Source of the DNA: a virus
Length of the DNA: 38,480 bases
Strand: one strand, 5' to 3'
Virus record (IMG/VR): IMGVR_UViG_3300046321_000285
Coordinates: 1-38,480 of that record
The notes under the pieces were generated by a model. That model worked only from the letters and a program-made list of their open reading frames with translations. It was not told the origin of the DNA and searched no databases. This document shows, one piece after another, positions 30,971 through 38,198 of this stretch (position 1 is its first letter; each line of letters starts with the position of its first letter). The translations under genes were made by a program, and so were the position numbers.

Positions 30971-31334
30971 AAAATACGAATATCTCACATCCGAGGAAAT
31001 CGAATATTTCCATGTCACTGGAGTATTTAATGGTTTTGGTGGGTGAGGGCAGAACATCGTGATACGATACCTCATCGGGCTCATCTTGAGGAACTTCGAT
31101 ACTGCCATCGCCGATAAGCATGACTATGGGTACTACCTCGGGTGAAATGAGGTAAGGCGGAGAGAATGTGATGAAAAATTCTATTCGGCTATGGTGTTTG
31201 ATATATACCAACTATTCCTCAAGTGAAAGATCTGAAAACGTGGCGTGATCTGGAAGAACATAATAGCCTATATGGCGTATCTCTCTATCAGAATCTTCGG
31301 AGCTCACTACTATAACTACACGCAACATGAATAA
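30963..31334 (+). CDS. Hypothetical protein
   Basis: 123 residues. It opens with a soluble helix (SEEIEYFHVTGVFNGFGGGG), followed by amphipathic helices (NIVIRYLIGLILRNF; AMVFDIYQLFLKGKIG). It overlaps the neighbouring genes by eight bases on each side. Six or more TGA glycines. No family was recognised. Confidence 0.55.
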
Positions 31335-31734
31335 AATAATCAATCAATACTACAACGCCTGCAATAAGATCGCTCGTTCAATAGACAAAAAATTTGATAC
31401 TCTCAATGCTTATTGGGTATGAGATCGAATAGGGGAAATATATTCTATCAATGACGATATGTACCTCAATATGAGTGATATGGCTACTATTGTGAGGCTC
31501 AATATATCGACAGATCTTGTCTATCAATGGGACTATCATAGAACGGAACATAGTGACTACTATATCAATCTCGAAAACTTCGTGCAACTCTACGACTGAG
31601 AGGGATTCTCTGAGCGATACATAGCGGAAGTCGATAAAAATCGTGCATACTGGAACTCTCCAGAGTGAAAGGCGGAAGAAAAAAGACAGTTCGAGGAGAT
31701 GACACGTAATTTTATAGAAAAAATATGAAAATAA
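31327..31734 (+). CDS. Hypothetical protein overlapping the lysin start
   Basis: 135 residues, alpha/beta with a helical charged C-terminus. It contains SINDDMYLNMSDMATIVRLN, a strand followed by a helix. Its last ten bases contain the lysin ATG (ATATGAAAATAA), implying coupled translation. It might regulate or chaperone the lysin; that is inference. Confidence 0.55.
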
Positions 31735-32669
31735 TCAACCAAGGAAAAAAATGAAATTGCAAATGAGCCTCATGGCTCCACGCAATGGCTATCATGGGTA
31801 TAATAGATCCTGAGAAGACTCAGGAGTTGTATGATGCAATGCCGAGGAATTTTCTCACCAATGAGAAATGCGTGAAATACATCCAGGAGCTTGGATATAA
31901 CGTGATGGAGAAACAGATCTCAAGACTCCAGATCCGTCCTCTCCTCAATCGTGGTATCCCTATCATATTCGGGCTCAATGGTATCAATCATGACTCTATT
32001 CTAAATCCTCCATATATCTCAAAGTTCGACGATCGCATCTGATCGCATAGCATCGTGGCGGTATCGATTGATGGAAAGCTCATAAAGTGCCTCAACTCAT
32101 GGTGATCTGATATGTGTGATCATGGATACTTCTATCTCGATGTGTCAGTACTCAGAGATCAATCACGCATCATGGACCCGTGTATCATATCCGTAAATAC
32201 TTCCAATATGTCTACCAACTTCTCTCGATACATCGACTGACTCATTGCCTGACCAGCTATCGACGTGGACAAGGCATATGGAGCACAATGCGTGGACTCC
32301 TGCCGAGAGATCGCCAAGCATCTCGGGTATCCTATCACATCCTATGGTGATGCGTGGGAGATCTACCTAAAATGATCTAAATGATACTATATAGAGCAGG
32401 TATGATCATATATACCACTCCCGTGAGATCTCGTATTTATGAAACCATCTCCAGCGAATGGCAGAGCATGACACATCGCCATAGCAGACGAGGGATGTAC
32501 AATGTCACGATACAACGTGGTACATCAGAACTATGGAGTGCAAGGAAAATCTGGAAGTGGTGTAGGAGATCGCCACCTAAAACGTCAGAACATCCCCGCT
32601 CAACAATGGGGCGGGATACTCGCGAGAGATCATCCTTTCGCTCGTTGAGATACAGATACACTGAGGTAG
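31725..32669 (+). CDS. Lysin with papain-like and CHAP peptidase domains
   Basis: 314 residues. Residues 1-165 look like a papain/C39-type cysteine peptidase: NQGKKGNCKGASW near the N-terminus (Cys12), SHSIVAVSIDGK (His108) and NSWG (Asn124). Residues about 180-305 are a CHAP amidase/endopeptidase: KAYGAQCVDSCREIAKHLG (Cys189), GDLVF, GHIAIADEG (His250) and VVHQNYG. CHAP domains cut peptidoglycan peptides; the N-terminal domain may cut a surface protein or cross-bridge. The NSWG codons end TGG TGA, showing Trp and TGA-Gly side by side. No signal peptide, so a holin is needed. Confidence 0.8.
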
Positions 32670-33465
32670 TAGACACGTCACTGTGCCCGATTTGTTGCTG
32701 GACTGTGTAGATATCCACTCAGTCGATCACACAATTTTAGGCGTAGGAGTGTCGCATGAGGTGTGGGTATACATGGAGTCATGATGAGATAGATATCCGC
32801 TTGAATATCGTGCTGATAGCACCGACTCATAGTTTTTCTCACTTTTTTCGATCATTTGAAAATAGGTACTCGCTCTCCCCTGCTGTTTTTTTCATATACT
32901 CCTGCAACTCGATAGAGAAATGTTCTGGAAGATATATATTTCTCTTTTTTCCTCATTTTCCATCCTGGACAGTGATCCTCTCGAGGCTCACGTCTGATCG
33001 GAGTATCTTCGTGACCTCCTCTCTGCGGAGACCTGTATAGGCGAGAGTATCAAATATCATCTTGTTACGTACTCATATCGCCCCAGTCCCCCACCGCCTC
33101 ACTATGGCGTGATATATCTGCCTATAGCAGTCTCGATCCATGGAGAATGGGAGTGCCTTTTGCACCTTTGGGCATTTGAGGCACTCTCGAGCGTGATTGA
33201 CGTCGATATACCCACGGTATATGAGGAAATCAGAAAAAATCCTCATTGCCATCAGATATTTTTTTCTGGTGGAATTTTTCACATCCATCATCCATATTTT
33301 TTCAAAACATTTCTGGACCGCGTTTTTATCTCAGAACTCGCTCCAACGAATTCATCAATTTCGAAATGTGCTTAGTAGGTATTTTCGATAGTATACAATC
33401 GTCGAATCACGACGGGATTGCATACGGAGCCAGAGCTCAAAATCAGACATAATATTGTTTTCCAT
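32437..33465 (-). pseudogene. int: Tyrosine integrase interrupted by an in-frame TAA
   Basis: From ATG 33465 the protein shows an SAM-like core-binding domain (residues 5-100) and a catalytic domain with Arg147 (YTGLRREEV), a Lys-rich beta-hairpin (DGKGGKKR) and His235-x-x-Arg238 (PHLMRHSYA). Codon 243 (32737-32739) is TAA, a genuine stop in this code. The same frame then continues perfectly with DGVDIYTVQQQIGHSD and nucleophile Tyr270 (TTSVYLY, codon 32656-32658) to a TAA at 32437. The spacing from HSYA to GVDI is exactly that of intact integrases, so this is one substitution and not a domain end. A sequencing error is the main alternative. The 3' part overlaps the lysin gene antisense. Confidence 0.85.
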
Positions 33466-33476
33466 TTTATAAAATG
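33463..33476. promoter_or_regulatory. Palindrome over the integrase start
   Basis: CATTTTATAAAATG is a perfect 14-base palindrome. It contains the integrase ATG on the minus strand and an ATG on the plus strand, and may be an operator or a translational switch. Confidence 0.5.
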
Positions 33477-33590
33477 ATAGTATATAAAACAGAAAACTCA
33501 AGAAAAGGTAAAACACTTATAACCAAAATATCTAATTATGCAAATGGAAAAACGTTTAAAGATTTGCTTTCTAAAAAAAGTATGATATAA
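33474..33590 (+). CDS. Possible 38-residue basic protein divergent from int
   Basis: Reads MIVYKTENSRKGKTLITKIS then NYANGKTFKDLLSKKSMI before TAA. It is basic, with a helix-like end. Small basic proteins divergent from or next to int are often excisionase or Cro-like, but no motif confirms this. Its stop overlaps the TATAAT box at 33586. It could be noise. Confidence 0.3.
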   Translation: MIVYKTENSRKGKTLITKISNYANGKTFKDLLSKKSMI

Positions 33591-33591
33591 T
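33586..33591 (+). promoter_or_regulatory. Promoter ahead of the att/tRNA-like region
   Basis: TATAAT with TTGCTT 16 bases upstream (33564-33569), the best -35/-10 pair in the window. The 16-base string GATATAATCGTCTCAT is shared with the leaderless promoter at 6082. The predicted transcript starts near 33598 and runs through the tRNA-like sequence. Confidence 0.6.
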
Positions 33592-33602
33592 CGTCTCATA
33601 CA

Positions 33603-33717
33603 GTTAAGTAACCAAGCAATCCCTAGTGTAGAGGTCTCCAAAGCCTTTGACCATGGTTCGAATCCATGTGGGACTGCCATACCATTTATTAAAAAATAAA
33701 AAGGTCGGTTACTTAAC
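33603..33717. repeat. Inverted repeats flanking the att core
   Basis: GTTAAGTAACC (33603-33613) and its complement GGTTACTTAAC (33707-33717) flank the tRNA-like core about 17 and 27 bases away. They may be integrase or excisionase arm sites, or the closing stem of an RNA made from the 33586 promoter. Confidence 0.65.
33631..33679 (+). other. Probable attP core: 3' half of a tRNA-Trp(CCA)
   Basis: GAGGT-CTCCAAA-GCCTT forms an anticodon arm with anticodon CCA. CATGG-TTCGAAT-CCATG is a perfect T arm, followed by TGGGACT, discriminator G and an encoded CCA. The 5' part of a normal tRNA (acceptor strand AGTCCCA and a D arm with GG) is missing. A phage site carrying the 3' half of a host tRNA beside an integrase gene is the classic attP arrangement: integration would restore the host gene. 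Alternatively GCAATCCC (33615-33622) can pair with GGGACTGC, giving a D-armless tRNA-like RNA. Confidence 0.7.
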
Positions 33718-33731
33718 AGTATCCGACCTTT
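33700..33731 (-). terminator. Intrinsic terminator, mainly minus-strand
   Basis: AAAGGTCGG (33700-33708) pairs with CCGACCTTT (33723-33731). On the minus strand it is followed by a long T-run, so it would stop leftward transcripts before att and int; on the plus strand only three T follow. Confidence 0.65.
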
Positions 33732-33797
33732 AACATTCACACAGAGTTCATAGATATCAGTGATCGCTTACCTCGCCCGAAGACTAAAACCCAGGGA

Positions 33798-33817
33798 TAT
33801 AATAGGACAAGTCCTAT
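33798..33817 (+). promoter_or_regulatory. -10 box overlapped by an operator palindrome
   Basis: TATAAT (33798-33803) overlaps the perfect palindrome ATAGGAC-AA-GTCCTAT (33802-33817). A second inverted repeat, ATAGT/ACTAT, lies at 33816-33834. This is the layout of a promoter blocked by a dimeric repressor. Confidence 0.55.
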
Positions 33818-34007
33818 AGTAAAGTACGAACTATACTATGTTACGAATAAAAACTCTGTAAATGTCTCAGAAAACTCAAAAAAAGCGAAAACAAAAAATC
33901 CCCTGCTTCAACAGGAGAAATCAAAAGGACTCAAACAAAATTACATACCCACTATATGTGGAACCTCGAAAAAATCAAATCTATAGCACTTCACAAGTGC
34001 TTTTTTT
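33808..34007 (+). ncRNA. Candidate small RNA or leader of about 200 bases
   Basis: It starts at the operator-covered promoter and ends at a strong intrinsic terminator. It contains a CCTG-CTTCAA-CAGG hairpin near 33901 and a very basic frame from 33862 (MSQKTQKKRKQK) that would run through the terminator and is therefore doubtful. It lies between att and the early genes, where lysogeny control would be expected. Confidence 0.4.
33985..34007 (+). terminator. Intrinsic terminator
   Basis: AGCACTT-CAC-AAGTGCT followed by a T-run of seven bases. Confidence 0.88.
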
Positions 34008-34018
34008 ATTGCAAAATT

Positions 34019-34102
34019 ATGCTCAATATCATCGTCGCGATCTCAAGGATCGTCACTTATATATCCTTTTTTGGATATTTTTTTATCCTCATTTTTCGCT
34101 AA
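34019..34102 (+). CDS. Transmembrane micro-peptide
   Basis: 27 residues, nearly all hydrophobic (VAISRIVTYISFFGYFFILI), starting just after the terminator and ending two bases before the next ATG. Such single-helix peptides are hard to confirm; the call rests on its fit between neighbours. Confidence 0.35.
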   Translation: MLNIIVAISRIVTYISFFGYFFILIFR

Positions 34103-34104
34103 TT

Positions 34105-34260
34105 ATGCGATATACACAATTCGGATGACTCACGCTCCAGACCATACCATGGAGATCTCAGTCGTATCACCTGATACTCAAAATCGCCTACGCTCTGGAC
34201 CAACATTCTCGCCCTCATCATCCAGTAGATGATGATCACTATATGAACTCAATTCTATAA
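34105..34260 (+). CDS. Small hypothetical protein
   Basis: 51 residues, with one TGA glycine in FGGLTLQ. Histidine-rich C-terminus (DQHSRPHHPVDDDHY). It is 14 bases upstream of the next membrane protein. No family was recognised. Confidence 0.45.
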
Positions 34261-34273
34261 AACAAAAACAAAT

Positions 34274-34525
34274 ATGCAACGAATCAAAAAACCAGCAACC
34301 GCGATTAACTTCGCATTCGGAACACTCACTATCATCGGTCTCTTGATCATATCACTTGCTTTCGCTATCACTCACGCATCACCAGTCAAGGTGACACAGC
34401 AAGAGCGAGAGGAGATATGCTCATCTGTACTCTGGGGGCACTCCTCAGAGAATCAGGATCTAGTGGATCAAGTATACGGGTGCAAGAATTACTGGAGAAA
34501 ATTAGTCCTAACCCGCAAAATCTAA
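34274..34525 (+). CDS. Single-span membrane protein
   Basis: 83 residues. One hydrophobic segment (about 13-33, FAFGTLTIIGLLIISLAFAI) follows a basic N-terminus. The outer or C-terminal part has two cysteines. No TGA codons. Its stop overlaps the next ATG (TAATG). Confidence 0.6.
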   Translation: MQRIKKPATAINFAFGTLTIIGLLIISLAFAITHASPVKVTQQEREEICSSVLWGHSSENQDLVDQVYGCKNYWRKLVLTRKI

Positions 34526-34695
34526 TGGACATCCTCGAACACTACGATCTCTGACGAGTCCACGCACTCGAATGACTCGAGAATTACATCAATAATACCA
34601 TGCCTCAGGCACAGGCAAAAAAGATGATTGGTATCATCAAGAATTTTAAATCTTATCAAAAAATCCCATATGAAACTCCGAAAAGCCGAACGTAA
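34525..34695 (+). CDS. Small helical protein
   Basis: 56 residues (LEHYDLGRVHALEGLENYIN), overlapping both neighbours: one base upstream and 26 bases with the Sak4-like gene. It may be a partner of the recombination ATPase; no family was recognised. Confidence 0.5.
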
Positions 34696-35893
34696 ACAGG
34701 CTAAATTACGCATATGATTCTCTGGTCCATCTGGATCAGGAAAAACATACTCTGCACTCCTGATGGCATACTGAATGGTATGAGATTGGTCAAAAATCGT
34801 TCTCATAGACTCAGAAAATTGATCATGAGAGCTATACTCAAATCTCTGAGAATACAACGTGCTCCCGCTCGATGCACCATACTCTCCCGAGAGATATATC
34901 GAGGCAATCAAATCATGTGAAGATGCAGGTATGGAGGTCATCGTCATCGACTCAACCTCCCATGAGTGGGAGGGAAAATGATGATGCCTAGAAATCAACG
35001 AAAAAATTGCATCCGCAAAATTCAAATGAAATACATGGTGAGCATGGTCAGAAACAACACCACGCCATCAAAAATTCATTGAAGCAATAGTCACATCAAG
35101 ATGCCATGTCATCACTACCGCGAGATCAAAAACAGATACCATTCAATGAGAGGATAAAAAGATCAAGAAAGTCGGTACCAAGGAGATCCAGCGTGAGGGA
35201 TTCGAATACGAACTCACTGCCAACTTCAATATCGACCGAGATCATCACCTCGCTATCGCGAGCAAGGATCGTACTGGACTCTTCATCGACCGAGATCCAT
35301 TTCTCATCACTGCCGATATCGGCAAGGAGATCATGGTATGGAATCAGTCAGGTGTCGATGGCGATGTTATAGAGGCAGAGAAAAAAGCTCGTGAGGAAAA
35401 AGAAAAACAAGAACTTGAAGCAAAAGAAGCAAAGGATAGAGATGATCTCTATAATGCAATGCTTGCAAAAATGCAATCAGTAAAACTCATCGAGGATCTC
35501 GCATCCATCTGGACCAACGATGTCATGAAGAATAAAGTCTCTCTATGAGATGCATATATCAAGGATCTCACCGAGCGAAAGGATGCTATCAAGGCAGAGC
35601 TCATGAAGACTCCAGAAATAAAAACACCTCCTGCACCTGCACCAAAAACCGAGGTAGTAGATGATCCACAGCCAACTGATACCGTCACTCCTCCATCAGA
35701 TCCCATCATCGATCGACGTGCACTCTCCCCTGCTGACTATGAAGACGTACTCTACATGATCAAGTGATCCAAGGATGCTAAGCAGATGGAAGAAACTCGC
35801 AATCATATCGAGCAAGTGTATGCACGATGTCGCATGAGCGAGAGCCAATACAAATCACTCAAGATCATAGCCGACTCACTTTCCACTTTCTAA
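34670..35893 (+). CDS. Sak4-like RecA-fold recombination ATPase
   Basis: 407 residues. P-loop GPSGSGKT at 19-26, preceded by RIGFS with the Gly written TGA. Walker B region EVIVIDSTSHEWEGKG, then NTWGAWSETTPRHQKFIEAI and HVITTARSKTD match the phage AAA/RecA-core ATPases grouped as Sak4 annealing proteins. Residues 240-290 are a charged coiled coil, residues 310-345 a Pro/Thr linker, and the last 60 residues a helical domain (NHIEQVYARCRMSESQYKSL). Sak4 works with a phage SSB in single-strand annealing; the adjacent exonuclease would supply resected DNA. Confidence 0.8.
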
Positions 35894-35902
35894 CCTATTT
35901 TT

Positions 35903-36643
35903 ATGCAAAATATATTTTTTATAGATACCGAGACAACGAGCAAGGATACCAATGAGGCTCGTGTAGTAGAGATAGCAATCATATCTCATAATGAGACGAT
36001 CGAGGAAAAGATAAAACCACCTACACCGATCACTATCGGTGCCATGGCGACACATCATATCACCGAGAAGATGCTAGAGGACAAGCGTCCATTCTGTGAC
36101 TCATATGCTCACTATAAGCTAAGGGAATATATAGATAGATGAGATATCCTCGTCGCTCACAATGCTCCATACGACGTCGCAGTAATCGAGAATGAGTGAG
36201 TAGTCGTCGAGAAGTATATCGACACGCTACGGGTCGCTAGACACGTCCTAGACGACGAGTGAATCGAGTCATACTGACTCCAATATCTCCGATATTTCTA
36301 TCATCTCGATGCTCTCCATGAGTGAGAGCTCACGGATGGATTCGCTCACTCGGCTATGTATGATACTATCGTGCTCAAGTGGCTTTTTAAATTTATTTTT
36401 GAAAAGATGAAAAGTACGTATCTGTATGATACAGACAACATCATCATAAATTGTATGGTAGAGCTCACTAATACCCCCGTATTGATCAAGACTTTCACTT
36501 TCGGGAAGCACGCATGAAAGACAATAAAGGAGGTATCAAAAACATCTCCTGACTATCTCGAATGGCTCCTGTCATCAGAACTCAAGAAACCAGAAAATGA
36601 GCAAAATGAGGATATGATATATACCATCAGACATTGGCTCTAA
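35903..36643 (+). CDS. ExoX/DnaQ-like 3'-5' exonuclease
   Basis: 246 residues. DEDDh motifs: FIDTETT (Asp8, Glu10), VAHNAPYDV, and AHSAMYDT (His and Asp). The C-terminal module with TFGKHAGKTIKEV and PDYLEWLL is the small domain often fused to ExoX-type exonucleases. It would trim DNA ends for the Sak4-like annealing protein or proofread replication. It starts nine bases after that gene and ends at a strong terminator. Confidence 0.85.
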
Positions 36644-36661
36644 AATAAACGCTTTAACCTC

Positions 36662-36686
36662 GCCCCGTTTGGTCACGGGGCTTTTA
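36662..36686 (+). terminator. Intrinsic terminator of the recombination operon
   Basis: GCCCCGT-TTGGTC-ACGGGGC followed by TTTT. Confidence 0.85.
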
Positions 36687-36706
36687 TATACAAAAAATAC
36701 ATACAT

Positions 36707-36853
36707 ATGCTCGATACTATATACCCTCAGACATTCGACTACTCCGATCGTGAGTGTGTCACGCGTGCTATCAGAAATGATTGCCGCAGCTCGAAAACAG
36801 AGCACCTCTACCAAGAGATCATGAGTGATCTCGAACATCTAAAAATAATCTAA
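36707..36853 (+). CDS. Small hypothetical protein
   Basis: 48 residues (MLDTIYPQTFDYSDRECVTR), acidic and helical, without TGA codons. First gene after the terminator; TATA-like sequence precedes it (TTTTATATAC). Confidence 0.45.
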   Translation: MLDTIYPQTFDYSDRECVTRAIRNDCRSSKTEHLYQEIMSDLEHLKII

Positions 36854-36859
36854 CATCTC

Positions 36860-37105
36860 ATGCGAAGAATACAGAAAATATTGCAAAATATCATCGTGAA
36901 AAATGCGATCATACGCCACATAGAATTTGAGTATTGCATGACCAATTCTCAAGTCAAAGAAAGCATCAGGAACTATACGAAAGATTCTAACTATAGACAA
37001 GAAAAATGATTTACCAGAGTATGTGAAGCATATAAAAAAGTCATGCAAGATGATCGTTCTATCATCGATATTTCTATTTTTCTCCTGGAGGAGGTAACCG
37101 AATAA
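36860..37105 (+). CDS. Small basic helical protein
   Basis: 81 residues, basic N-terminal half (MRRIQKILQNIIVKNAIIRH), one TGA glycine (EKGFTR). It precedes the replication gene by four bases. Its last codons encode the one strong GGAGGAGGT tract near a start, 14 bases before the next ATG and so too far to act as a normal Shine-Dalgarno sequence. Confidence 0.55.
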
Positions 37106-37109
37106 TCAT

Positions 37110-38117
37110 ATGGCAAGACCACAAAAAAACAATGCCGAATACTTCTCACATGACTCTACTATGAGGAATGATATGAAGATCAAGGCACTCCGAAAAAGGT
37201 ATGGAATCGAGTGATATGGTCTCTACTGTATGCTCCTCGAGATCATATCTGCTTGTGACTATTTTGAGTATATCATCGATCCTGATGACTATATAGCGTG
37301 GGAACTCTTCGCAGGAGATATAGACATGGATACGGATCATCTCAGGGAGATGCTGGAGTATATGACAAAAATCTGACTCATAGCCTATGAATGATCAAAA
37401 ATATACTCTGAATGACTCAAAAAAAGACTCCAATGAGTCGTTGAAAAAAGAGACAAAATAAGAGAAGTTAGGAGTACACAAAATACACAAAAAAGTACTC
37501 AACCTGAGGTTTGTGCTGATAAAAGTGATAACAAACCCCCAAATATTGGAGTTTGTGACACACAAACTATAGTTTGTGCTACACAAATGCCACAAAGTAA
37601 AGTAAAGGAAACTAAAGTAAAAGAAATAAAAGAAAACACAGAAACACAGGTACCAGCGTGTGATTTTTCTTTTTTTTGGGAAAAATACCCGAAACAAGCC
37701 AAGAAAACCGATGCACAGGATGAATTTTCCCGCCTTACGGACAAGGAAATTTCTGAACTGCAAGAGGTTTTCAACAGGAAAACATTTCCAAATTGGCTCG
37801 AGTTTTGGAGCACCATCGAGGTCAGATACGTCCCGTCTTTTTGTGACTTCTTAAGCAAAAAACGCTGGACAGAACGAGTCCCAGAATACAAAAAACCACC
37901 CGTCAAATCACCAGAAAAGCTACCAGAGACGCTCAAGAACGAGGAACTCGCCAAGCGAAAACGTGACGAATCGGCATGGGAAAAATTCATGTGACTTGAG
38001 CCAGACACTCAGGCGGATATTGAACGCAGAGCCACGATATCGATCTCTGACTTCGTCAAGGATAAAAAACCCCTCGTCAGGGCAAATATCATCGCGATCA
38101 TGCACAAGGAATACTAG
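37110..38117 (+). CDS. DUF4373-type phage replication protein
   Basis: 335 residues. The N-terminal ~90 residues are the Lin1244/Lin1753 (DUF4373) winged-helix-like domain: NAEYFSHDSTMRNDMKIKAL, then YGIEGYGLYCMLLEII. A Lys/Thr-rich linker follows, then a second domain (CDFSFFWEKYPKQAKKTDAQ; FPNWLEFWSTIEVRYVPSFC) with the F-W-x-x-Y-P-K pattern of phage primosome or helicase-loader proteins. It probably initiates phage replication, with the origin in the hairpin-rich gap next to it. It ends with TAG. Confidence 0.78.
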
Positions 38118-38122
38118 TCCTA

Positions 38123-38198
38123 GAGCCTCTCACCACGACCATGTCGTGTATTCGCTAAAGCTACAATCCTCGTGATTGTGGTGAGGGGCTCACTTTTT
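38123..38198 (+). terminator. Branched intrinsic terminator
   Basis: GAGCCTCTCACCAC (38123-38136) pairs with GTGGTGAGGGGCTC (38178-38191), 14 bp with one G-U, followed by ACTTTTT. Two smaller hairpins (GAC/GTC; CAATC/GATTG) can form inside, giving a three-way junction unusual for a plain terminator. Confidence 0.75.

Noticed and set aside
33862-34128. Basic + strand frame starting MSQKTQKKRKQK
   Set aside because: It would have to read through a strong intrinsic terminator at 33985-34007 and its composition changes abruptly there; the two short genes after the terminator fit better.
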